Source: Cichorium intybus (Eukaryota; Streptophyta; Magnoliopsida; Asterales; Asteraceae). From it: a stretch of DNA of 64,000 nt. The stretch is taken from NCBI GenBank assembly GCA_023525715.1, contig CM042012.1:61587205-61651204 (forward strand). Direction: 5' to 3'. The first letter of the stretch is position 1; every line of letters starts with the position of its first letter. The notes under the pieces are model-generated. The model had not been told where the DNA came from and ran no database searches. It saw only the letters and a list, made by a program, of their open reading frames with translations. The translations under genes were made by a program, and so were the position numbers. Shown here piece by piece: positions 45,403-55,859 of this stretch.

Positions 45403-48051
45403 AATTGTAACACCCCAACTTTACATGACGAGAATTATTAAAACTATGACATCATTGTCGTGATGTCAATGTCCAACGGAAATACAGTCCAATTTTTTAC
45501 TTTTAAAATTATAACACAATACAACTATTGGGGGGGTATAATCAGAAGCCTTAGAAGCACTAAATAAAATTATTATATAAATGATATAACATATACATCT
45601 AGTTCCATACTTTTCTCTTGCTAATCCCCAACAACTATCTAGTCATGAAAGCTATCTATCGTGATGACTCTGATCCAACCAAGTACCTAGCACACATGTC
45701 ATTTAAAAATAATACGTAAGACATTAGACTGTCACGTGAGTACATGGGTGTTAAACCCAAATAATAATTAAGAATATTTTTCTTTTAATAAAAAAGTGGC
45801 TCTTAAAAATCATTTTCCCTTTCTCCAAAAGCTTACTCAAATAAAATGACCCGATAGTCAAAAATACTTTTATAAACAACCTACTGTATGTTAAAATAAT
45901 TGATACTTATAGTACCCATTTTCAAGACTACATGAATATATTAAATAATCCTTTTCTTTACTTCTTTGTAATACCCAAATACCATCCTTTTAATTACTTG
46001 TAAACAAGGTTTAAACATTACTAAGGAAATTTCTACATATAATAATTGAAATTGTTATGGAAATCATCTCAAAAGAATTATCTAAAATTTCTCTTGTTTA
46101 AATACCAAAGATTCCAAAGTATACTTGAAACTCAAGTTTCAAAAAGAGTTACAAAAACTTGCCAAAACTTACGTAAACCTTAATTTGAAGTGTCTGGAAT
46201 GTCAATCTATAAAATAAACCAAAACAATCAACTGAGATTACTATAAACTTGACTCAACATGGACCGACCAAACATAAACATGTATAATGCAAGATTCACA
46301 CACTATACAAATGCGGAAATCGTCAGCTCCCCATGGAACCGACTCTTTGCCAGTTCTGTCCCACCAAGGAGACACCATGTACCTTGAGGTGGAATTTCTA
46401 TTCCATCCCTCATTCAGGTACTTCGCTCCCAAGTCGCAGCTCATCTCGGAGCTTGTTTCCAAGGGTTGTCTCTTTGTTTCAGAACAAGTTCCATTTAGGA
46501 ACTAGAAAACTACTTTGCGATGGGAGGTACCATCCCAATAGTGTCTTAATGTGTCTATACAAATTTGATCCATGGCCATGCAATTCGTAGTCAATGATGC
46601 AAGACCCATGTTGACTATATCTAAAATTTCCCATCAAAATCAATGACTCTATAAACTAGAAATTAGCAAAATAACATACTTCAATCTAATATCAAAACAA
46701 ATACCAACACATCTTTATAGCATAATCATACTTTAAATAGCTACTTGAAATCATATAATGTAATACACTTTCAAAGACAATCTAGCTATACAAAACATAA
46801 TTCCTTAATCAAAGTTCTTAAACAATTTACTTTGCAAACCTTTACTCAAATCATTTTCCAAATCAAAGTTTTCAGGTTTGCAAACTCACAACATATCACT
46901 TTAACAAATATATAGCAATTTAGTTTCAAATCATAATAACATGCTTTTCATATCATGGCAATTTACTTTTCATAGTATTGAAAAATACTTTGCAAATAAG
47001 ATTTAATGACATGTGTCCTATGTAGGGAAAATAGCACCAAGTACTCACCTCAGTAGCTAGGTATGTATAGCTACACCAATCCATTTGTTATAGACATTTA
47101 TTGCTTCCAAGTATCCTTTAAAGTTTATCGATTTAATAAAAGAGTAGAAACATAATATATAACTAATCACATAATATTTGTCTAATCATTCTTGAATTCC
47201 TTCAAGTCATCATCTAATTTCGTTCCAATGGTTAAGTATGGTTCTTAAAGCATAATAATCATTTTGGACATTGTTACCCCTTTTTGTCCCATTTTGAACA
47301 TTTGTGGTATTTTCGGGATCTTAAAGGTTATTTTGGCAACATAAAAGTTTTTACCACTCTACAAGCTCATTACAATAGTTAGAAGCCAAACATCTTTTAT
47401 TTAACTCATTTATTCCAATTTGACAAATCCCAACGGATAAAGTTTCTAAAAATAGAAAATGTTTAAAAACTCATAAAATTTAGTACCAATATGTTTCCAA
47501 CATGATATTAGATAAATTTCCTTGTTTAAAATGGCTATTTTCTTGTCGTTTTACCAAATTCAAGCATTTGTCAAGTTGCAAGTATTGTCCCATTAAGGTT
47601 GGAATGTATAATTCCATTCCAATTCCAACTCACGTGACATGCTTTGAAGTCGTATTCATAAGTATCTAATAGCTCGTGTAATTATACTCCAATTATAATC
47701 CTGAGATAATCCTTTTTCTCATAATCTTTAGTTCCACTTCAACTGTAAGACTAATAATACATATATCGTCTTTTTTACTTTAACATATATTTATATTGAG
47801 CTATCATTTCTTTGCAACATAAACATACCATAAATTATGTTACCATTTCATGTTGTCAAAACTTTGTCCCAAACTTGCAACTTTTACCAAAACGTATCTC
47901 ACTTAGCATAATTCTACCCTTACATATATATCAAACATAAAATCAAATTCCAATTCCAAAGGTAAATTTCAAATCTTGTGTTTTACTATTCAATTCCATA
48001 CACATACACTCATGAAGTCAACACATAAAGATGTTTCAAGAATCAAGTGAT

Positions 48052-49190
48052 TGATAACGCGCTTTTATATCGAATTATTTACGTGTTATATAGTGTGTTT
48101 TAGTTAATTTATTGTTATAAAAGGACTGTATACACTCACTTTCATTGGAAGTTGTCTTGTGTAGAAAATGTGTTAAATTGCAGGAATTAGAAGCAAAAAT
48201 GGAACGGGATCGGAAATTACTAATGAATAGAGGATGAAGAAGTTAGTGATGCTATTAGACGATAACGACGCTATCAGAAGAAAAAAGCGATGCTAAGAGA
48301 CGATGGCGACGCTATCAGGAGATGGTAACGGTGCTATGAGGACTTAGCGACGCTATCAGGAGTTAGCGGTACGAAGATTAAGCGATAGCACCTCAATGAA
48401 AGCCAGATAACGCGAACTGTGGATTACACCCGGAATTCAAAATTCAAATCAAAGTGAGATAACGGGGAGTTTGTTGGTTGGCGGCACGAGTTAAAGCTGT
48501 TACCGGTGCGAACTCACCAGATTCTACCACTATAAATACCGAACTCTAGACAACTCTCAGAGTATCTCGGGCACATCAGAGATCCTAAGGCTTCTTTCTA
48601 TTATTTTCCGGTTCTTAGTAAGTAGTTTTGGTTAGATTATTGATTTTCGTACTTTTAAATCAACTGGGTATCGAGATATTCCGCATTTAGGAATTTTCTC
48701 GATTACTAGACGTTAAATTGTAGACTCAGGAGGAATCATTCGACTCCTGTAGTTCTTCGGTTAGGTTTGGTTAGTTAGTCGTTCGAACAATTGTTTCGCT
48801 TTTAAGTTTTTTTAAGAAAGTTCTTTTGGTTTCAAATTGTTCTCGATCTGGCATCATATTGCGTTTGATTTATTTTGCATTTGTTTCATTTGAGTTTTGG
48901 TTTGAGTTTCGAGTGTTAAGTAATTCCTTTTTAAGAAAGGTCTTTTGGTTTCAAGTTGTTCTCGATCTGGCATCATATTACATTTGATTTATTTTGCAAT
49001 TGGTTCATTTGAGTTTTGGTTTGAGTTTTGAGTGTTAAATAATTCTTTCTATTATAGATGACACTATAGTCCGACATTTCTCGACATAAAGTGCCAACAA
49101 CGAAATCCTTGGTTCGACCCTTGCTCACCCTATCTAGTATGGATAAGAAGGTTATTTTTTTTCATTTTTGACCGCATCAATGATAATGTC
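48052..49190 (+). mobile_element. Solo LTR, Athila/Tat-type
   Basis: Begins TGATAACGCGCTTTTATATCG and ends near GACCGCATCA, matching the 3' LTR at 54870-55859. There is no internal sequence on either side, so it is solo. The U3 cluster of TAGCG-(A/G)-CGCTA words spans about 48190-48430, and the TATA box TATAAATACC is at 48531. A 50-bp stretch with TAAGAAAG(T/G)TCTTTTGG is repeated at about 48810 and 48930. The right edge is uncertain by a few bases and the target duplication is not clean. Confidence 0.8.
48190..48540 (+). promoter_or_regulatory. Athila/Tat-type U3 palindrome cluster and TATA box
   Basis: About seven variants of TAGCGACGCTATCAG (e.g. GATAACGACGCTATCAG, TTAGCGACGCTATCAG) with arms TAGCG/CGCTA. 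The TATA box at 48531 follows about 100 bp after the last clear word. Confidence 0.7.
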
Positions 49191-49323
49191 ACACTTTTTT
49201 CCCATTAAAATACTCAATTTCATCAAAAATGTAAAGTGTGGCCTATAGAGAGTCAATTCTATACACATTCAACTTACTAGCACCAAATTACATGAGCATT
49301 TGGCGTTTTTAATCCCATTATAC

Positions 49324-50655
49324 TGTTGAAAATACGATAACTGATCTCCACGAATAAGGTTTTTAAGCCGGTTACTGTGTGACAGATATGTATTTTATCT
49401 ATAATATGCGGAATAAATATAAACTGAAATTAAGTTACTAAAGCTAAAAATAAATAGAATAAAGCGGTAAATCTAATCTAGACAGTATTTAAATGGACAG
49501 AAAGTGGTAAATAAAGTAAATGTTAGAAGTTAGAGGTTAGATGTAATAAACGCCATTATCAACGATAAAGTGTTTTTACAATAAATAAAAAGGTTAGAAG
49601 TTAGAAGTTAGATGTCTCGGTTAAATACAGTCCACATATGTTTTCGTTGTCAAGGTTCAATTCGGATGTATTGGATATTTGGAACAGTTGATTTATAACA
49701 GTTTAAATAAATCAATAACGACACAGATAATTTCAAAAGAACTTATCGATAGCTGAGGAAGATGGTGTTTTCTTTGAAGCGTCGATTCTTGTTCCTTGCG
49801 GTAGGATGAGGTTTGGTAGTTTTTGGTGTTTGGTGAAATGGGTTTTTGGTGTCGGTTTAATTGAGATGCACGGGGTTTTTGTGGTTTAGTTTTCGTGGTG
49901 TATGTATTTGGTAGAGGGTGTGTAGGTTTTGTAGTTTGGTATTCGGGTTGAGGTTGTTTAGAGGTTTGAAGTTTGGTGTCGGGTAAAGGTTTTGTTTTTG
50001 GTGTAGGGTAGAGGTTTTGTTTGGTGTCGGGTAGAGTATGGGTGTAGCGGTTTTTGTTTGGTGTTTGTTTGGACGTGGATTTTCTTTGGTTGAAAAGAGT
50101 TTTCTAGAGAGTTTTGGCAGGTTTTTTGCTCTTTGGACGTGGGATAATCTTGATGTATTGGTGCTTGAATGGGTATGGTGTGGTGTAAGGTTTTTTCTGC
50201 ACTAGAATGGCAAGAGGTGAGCTTCTTATTTATAGTTGCTGAACTACAGGCATCACGTCGCGACCAAGCATGGCGTCACGTCGCGAAGGTGCGTGTGTCG
50301 TGTTGCTTTTGGTCGGCCACTGGTTAGTGCGTTGTGTTGGTAGTCTCGCGATTGAAAAGTTGGTGGTGTCGCGTTTGGGGCTTCGCGTCGCGACCAGGCT
50401 TCCCGTCGCGTCGCGATCGCTGTAGCAATCTGAACTCCTGTGTTTTGTTTTTCTTCACGTCGTGACCATGGTGTCCGTCGCGTCGTGTTTGCTGTAGCAG
50501 TGTGACATTTTTGTTCTTTGGTACATAGCGTCACTTTCTCAGGTTTGATTGATCTCGAATTTACGCAACCTGAAATAAACTGATAATATTTGTTAAAAAA
50601 CATTTCGACTTATTTCAGTGATGGTCACATAAAAACATAAAAACATTATTCAACA
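49324..50655 (-). mobile_element. Solo copia LTR of the Sirevirus-like family (1,332 bp)
   Basis: Begins TGTTGAAAATACG and ends TTATTCAACA, as do the LTRs of the element at 28049-38846, and is flanked by a perfect TATAC duplication (49319-49323 and 50656-50660). Homologous empty sites are visible at about 41345 and 56015. On the minus strand the TATA box (complement of 50226-50234) is preceded by a cluster of GTCGCGAC-type words (50250-50480), unlike the GGGTCGCGAT words of its relatives. Confidence 0.93.
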
Positions 50656-50860
50656 TATACGATGCAAACTTAAATGGTACATTTTTTTAGATTCAATGAT
50701 CAATGAAGAAGCCTCAAAATCTTTTGTAAATTGAAGTCTATATTTCTATCCCATACAAGTTTAATAAATTGAAGTTTTTACCCAACGTACTACAAATTCG
50801 AATTGATTTATGGTTCAATCAATTATTCCACATCATTCTTGAACCAAATTCTTAGCATGC

Positions 50861-51176
50861 ATTCAAAAATCTAAAACAATTTCAAACTCTGTATTTAGCT
50901 TTTTAAATTTACCTTAGAATCTACTAATCAGTAGAAATCAAGAGCTTTGAATTTGAACTAAGCTTGAAATCGGACCAAGAGACTCGTTCCCGACCAACAA
51001 CATTGTTTGCGATCTACGATTCAAAAATCTAAAACAATTTCAAACTCTGTATTTAGCTTTTTAAATTTACCTTAGAATCTACTAATCAGTAGAAATCAAG
51101 AGCTTTGAATTTGAACTAAGCTTGAAATCGGACCAAGAGACTCGTTCCCGACCAACAACATTGTTTGCGATCTACG
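50861..51176. repeat. Perfect 158-bp tandem duplication
   Basis: Units 50861-51018 and 51019-51176 (starting ATTCAAAAATCTAAAAC) are identical by eye inside an otherwise diverged LTR. Either a very recent event or an assembly artefact. Confidence 0.9.
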
Positions 51177-52078
51177 ATGACGTATCTGTCCACCAACAAC
51201 GTAAAGCTGCTTCTTCTTGTATATCTCTCTATGGTTCATCGATCTGTCTCTCTTGAATCGAGATTGTAGCAGCAGTAGCGCTATTGACCAACTTCACCAC
51301 TCTTTCTCACTCATTCTCCCTCTCGATCCGTCTCTCTGGAATCGCGATCCACTCCCTTCTCATTTTCGCATTTTGACGAATACTAAACACGCACCAGACC
51401 ATAAACGGGACCATGGGGCTTTTCTGACATTGACTTGGTCAAATGGTCGTAAATTTCCAAAATACCCCTGACTTAATATGCCTTGGAATGTTTTTCAGCT
51501 GTTACATAATTTTCCCTAATTTTTACATAGTCATAACTTCTACATGATAACCTGATTTTTACAAACTTTATGTATTTAGAAACGTAGGAATGAGCTTGAC
51601 AACTTCTCTTCACTGACATCAGGCTGAAATTGTCCAGAGTTTACGTTATTGAACCTCAAACATGGGCATTTGACCATTTTTGTCACTTTTGGGCTATTTT
51701 TAAACCCTCATAACTTTTCGTCATAAGTCCAAAATGGTCGTAATCTTTTTATGATATTTTTCTTATTTTAAATATTACAAAAGCCATCTTGATGACTTTT
51801 CTCAATTCTTTCTAGATTTTGATATATTAATTTTAAATATAGCTCAATATTTACTTCATTTTTGTCCCTAAAATTTCCATCTTGCACCTATGTCTTTAAA
51901 TCAAAATTCTAAATAAAGTCATATCTCATAATAAGTTACTGACACTAGAGTAAAGCATTTCTCGACACAGAGTGCCAACCACAAACTCTTTGGTTCGACC
52001 ATTGCTTACCCAATCTAGTGTATAATAAGGTTTTATTTCCATTTTTGACTGCATCAAGGACTGCGACGTGTCAATTTT

Positions 52079-52097
52079 TGGCGTCGTTGCCGAGGAG
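52079..52097 (+). other. Athila/Tat-type primer-binding site
   Basis: TGGCGTCGTTGCCGAGGAG, a close variant of the TGGCGCCGTTGCCGGGGA site found in plant Athila/Tat elements (tRNA-Asp type, from memory). Confidence 0.8.
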
Positions 52098-52569
52098 TTG
52101 TGTGCTTAACACATTCTGTTAATTTGATTTTGATTTTAGTTAATTTTAGGTATTTTTGTACATGTATGTTCTGAAATGGACGACTACATTTACATAATTC
52201 GATATACGTGCTAGGTGTATGGAAGCCCGGTTTATGACCATGTCGAGAATGATTCATACAACTAGTCATTTATTGATAATGGATTGTGGACTGAGGATCC
52301 AACTAATATGAAGTCTACGATGAGTTGTATTTTGTAGATGACCAAGAACCGGATGATTCGTGCAATGCGAAATTAGACCAGGTCTTGGACATGTCGACCG
52401 AAACCTTCGACATGGAGAAAGCAACGGCAATGCACTTTTAGCGATGGGAGATTCCCTGTAACAGTTAGCGGAACAATTGAACTAGAAGCAATCAAGCAAT
52501 TCATCGCCAAATGATGAGGTAAGTACTTTTTGTTTTGATAATACTATGTATGAACCTACACCCGAACCT

Positions 52570-53300
52570 GAGGTTGTGATGGAGGACTATACATATTTGG
52601 ATGATCAAGAGACCGAGGAGACGATCGAAAAGTTTGTTGAAGAGGGGGCAGTGGACGACAACGCCACCCCTACCCATCAATTTTTGAGAATTTTGAAAAA
52701 CCAGCTCTGGTGAAGAGCAATTTTAAACCATCACCGGACATCACCAGTCGCTCATCCTTGGTATCAATCCTCACTTGGGATGATGACCAAGAAGATATTG
52801 TTGACATGGTGTTTGAGAAAAATGAACAAGGTTTTGTATCTACTCACGTTCCATCAGTGAGGGACAAGTTACATGTGATTAACACCATTGACGAGGATAT
52901 CCGAGAATATACCACAACTATGCTTTCCGATACTCTCAAATTGGAGAAACTCTGGTTGTGTTGTAGGTCACAATCACTAGCTGATGACAAGTTTCAGCAC
53001 ACAAGGAGCCACATACAAAACAGGAAGCATTATACGAGACGAGCTTTGGAGCTAGGAATGGAATCACTCCACATCAATCTATCATTAAATAAGAGACACC
53101 GAAGGAAGGACCGAGCTTAGATGTTCAAAACAACTTTCAAGCGTTCACATAGAGTAGTTAAAGGACAGAGGTTGGGAGTCAACAAAAGAAAAATAGACAT
53201 ACCCTTTGACCCAAGGAAACTAAAAGAGTGTTGGTGTACGGGTGAAGTAATAAAGGCTGGAGTTCAACGACGCCAGCAGGCGTATGACCCGTCATAGCCA
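52570..53300 (+). pseudogene. Element-encoded protein of unknown function
   Basis: Reads acidic sequence (EDYTYLDDQETEETIEKF), then after a frame change a frame to TAG at 53118 (LVSILTWDDDQEDIV, ALELGMESLHINLSLNKRHRRK), then FKRSHRVVKGQRLG...KLKECWC in the same frame to about 53298. No gag, protease or RT motif was recognised. Similar degenerate frames are common in pol-less Athila/Tat derivatives. Confidence 0.5.
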
Positions 53301-53345
53301 TCGTTCAGAAGAAAGAAAGTCCAGCTAAAAGACCTAAAGAAAGAA

Positions 53346-53370
53346 GCGCTTTCGAGAGGCAACCCGATAT
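53346..53370 (+). other. Conserved GAGGCAACCC hairpin of Athila/Tat-type elements
   Basis: GCGCTTTCGAGAGGCAACCCGA. In many plant elements of this group the motif reads TTGGGAGGCAACCCAA (from memory). Here the outer pairs are C-G instead of T-A, partly compensated (TCGaG against CCCGA). It lies after the element's reading frame. Confidence 0.6.
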
Positions 53371-54869
53371 TTTTGGTTTTTCGATAAGTAATTTTGGTAT
53401 TTTGTTATTTTTGAACCATCACTGATTGTTAGTCAACATTAAGCTTAATATGGTACAACCCAAATGTGGGGTGGTGCATGAGGTCACTGAAGGAAAATGG
53501 GTTGAAAAGTTAAATAGAGAAGATAACGCCGCTAAGGGATGCAAATAGCGACGCTACCTTAAGACTCAGCCCGATGGGGAGCTGCCATCGCACCCGTTAG
53601 TGTTGCTAGCATCCCTGACTAGCGTCGTTAACGTCGGGTAAGGCTAATAAGTTTTAAATTACCTGGTTTTCCATTTTTAACAAGTGGGTTGGTTCCACCA
53701 TGTTCCTTTATGGGTATTGGATCTGATGGTTCCGGTCCCTCCGCCACAACACAGATGATGAGCAGTGATATTTTGTACTTTTATTTATTTTTATCCTTTT
53801 TGTAATTAGTTTTTATTTTTTTATCTAAAACACAATGTCTATTATGAGTTGATGATATTATTAGCCAAATTGTTGATGTGATCATGTTCTGTAAGTTGTG
53901 GAGAAGGACTATCCAATCGTTAGAGACTGACATTAGCACAAGTGTGGGGTCGGTGCACCCCCACTTGGTTTTATGCCCGACACGTTCATTGTTGCGTCTT
54001 TTCACTACACTTGGTCTCTAGATGGCTTTCATCGCAATTTACAAGTAAATGGATCAACCACACAGTTTACGCAAAGTCTACATCTCAGGCATTCATCATT
54101 CTATCCTAGGGAAGTGGATTCTTTTTCTCCCTTGTTTTGAAATACTTTACTTACAGAATGTGGACATTGTAGGATTTAAGTGTAGAGTGAGACGGTTGAA
54201 AAAGTCAAGTCAGTCTTTTATGAAAATTTTAAATTTTTTTACGAATTTTCAAAATTTTCGAGAAAATGTTAGTGTTGTATACTGGAAAATGAACATGTTG
54301 AAAATTTTAGCGACTGATATTTTTCAAGAAATACTATTTAGTTGTCTGTACGCTATCTTTGGTTAAAATAAGTTGAGTTAAATTCTGAAATTATAAAAAA
54401 TGTTAGTTTTGACTTAGAATATCATTAGATTGGGATTCAGGAAAGAAATTCAATCAGTGAGCTATGGTGTTCGAGCCGGTAGACCTGAAAAGGGTGGCCT
54501 TAGGGCATTTATGCACCTCATTATCTAATATCAACTAATCTGGGATAATGTTGTTGAAAGCGCGCTACACGGACATTATAGAAAGCCATGGAATTTCTTT
54601 AGCGACCTATAGAATTCGAATGAGTATGTTTGCACAGTTGTAAGCTGAAAGTTTGTAAGCAAGAGTTCTATAAAAAGTCGTGAATCTCAAAGGTATCAAA
54701 GTCATAAATAAAGTGTTAAAAACTGTTTTTAGTATAATTTTGGGAATTGACAATAAACTTTGAAACTGAGGAGTTTTCAAAGATGTATGATTTTTGGGAT
54801 ACAAGAATAATTATTTTTCTTAAAAGCTCTGTTTGCTTGGGGACAAGCAAAGTCTAAGTGGGGGGTGCT
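53371..54869 (+). other. 3' noncoding part of the Athila/Tat-type element
   Basis: No coding frame of note. It contains further TAGCGACGCTA-like words (53525-53640) and purine-rich GTGGGG phrases at about 53464, 53943 and 54857. Confidence 0.6.
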
Positions 54870-55859
54870 TGATAATGCACTTTTATATTGAATTATTTAC
54901 GCATTATTTAGTGTATTTTAATTAATTTATTGTTATAAATGACTATATATGGTTACTTTCATTGGAAGTTGAAAATGTGTTAAATTACAAGAATTAGAAG
55001 CAAAAATGGAACGCGATTAGAAACTACTAAAGAATAGAGGATCAAGAAGTTAGTGATGCTATTAGATGATAGTGATACTATCAGAAGAAGAAAGGGATGC
55101 TAAGAGACGATATTGATGCTATTAGGAGGTGGTAGCAGTGTTATGAGGACTTAGCGACGCTATCAAGAGTTTGCGGCACGAAGATTAAGCGATACCGACG
55201 CGATGAGTAGTTAGCGGCGTGAACGTAAGGTTAGCGGCGTGAACGTAAGGTTAGCGACACAAACTGCGGGTTGCACCCAGAATACAAAATTCAAATCAAA
55301 GCGAGATAACGGGGAGTTTGTTGTTTAGCGACGCGAATTAGGGCTGTTAGCGAGCATCATCAGGGGATCCCAAGGCTACTTTCTATCTTTTTCCGGTTCT
55401 TAGTTAGTAGTATTGGTTAGATTATTGGTTTTTGTAGTTTTATATCAACTCGGTATCGAGATATTATGCATTTAAGAATTTCTTCGGTTACTAGACGTTG
55501 AGTTGTAGACTCAGGAGGAATCATTCGAATCCTGTAATTCTTTGGTTAGGTTTGGTTAGTTAGTCATTCAACGATTGTTTCGGTTCTCAGTTTTTATAAA
55601 GAAAGTTCTTTTAGTTTCATGCTGTTCTCGATTTGTCATCGGATCTGTGTTTGATTTATTTTGCAATTGGTTCATTTGAGTTTTGGTTTGAGTTTCAAGT
55701 GTTAAGTAATTCTCCCTTCTATAGAGTGACATTATAGTCAGGCATTTTTCGACACAAAGTACCAACCACGAACTCCTTGGTTCAACCTTGCTTACCCTAT
55801 CTAGTGGATAGTAAGGTTTTATTTTCATTTTTGACTACATCGATGACAGCGATGTGTTA
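54870..55859 (+). repeat. 3' LTR of the Athila/Tat-type element, promoter region deleted
   Basis: Starts TGATAATGCACTTTTATATTG and aligns to the solo LTR 48052-49190. Relative to it about 75 bp, including the TATA box and flanks, are missing near 55352. The palindrome words remain (55035-55350). Confidence 0.85.

Larger units (their letters stand above)
42645..45405 (-). mobile_element. G5 internal region, about 2.76 kb, with gag only
   Basis: Bounded by the 3' LTR on the left and the primer-binding site at 45391-45402 on the right. It holds a decayed gag and no protease, RT or integrase. About 1 kb (42645-43650) between gag and the LTR appears noncoding and includes a run of diverged repeats of the form GTGCACa-TTCATGTG at 42948-43090. 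Confidence 0.75.
45406..51947 (-). repeat. G5 5' LTR (right), very long and interrupted by two solo LTRs
   Basis: Starts TGTAACACCCC. Uninterrupted to 48051, then an Athila/Tat-type solo LTR, then 49191-49323, then a copia solo LTR, then 50656-51947, where it is cut off by a truncated Athila/Tat-type LTR. Removing inserts leaves about 3.9-4.1 kb, exceptional for a gypsy LTR. Segments at 46320-46560 contain diverged hairpin-like repeats (e.g. CTTGTT...AACAAG). The Met-initiated frames here are not genes. Confidence 0.7.
51948..55859 (+). mobile_element. Non-autonomous Athila/Tat-type element, 5' LTR truncated
   Basis: The left LTR is only about 126 bp (51948-52073), then come a PBS at 52079, an internal region of 2.8 kb without pol, a purine-rich tract AAGTGGGGGGTG (54857-54868) and a 3' LTR at 54870-55859. 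The phrases CTAAGTGGGGGGTGCTTGAT and the PBS type are characteristic of Athila/Tat derivatives. Presumably mobilised by an autonomous relative. Confidence 0.8.

Noticed and set aside
46241..46505. Overlapping frames on both strands (73 and 72 codons)
   Set aside because: Both fall in the very long G5 LTR in a hairpin-rich stretch. Overlap on opposite strands and lack of domains argue against a gene.
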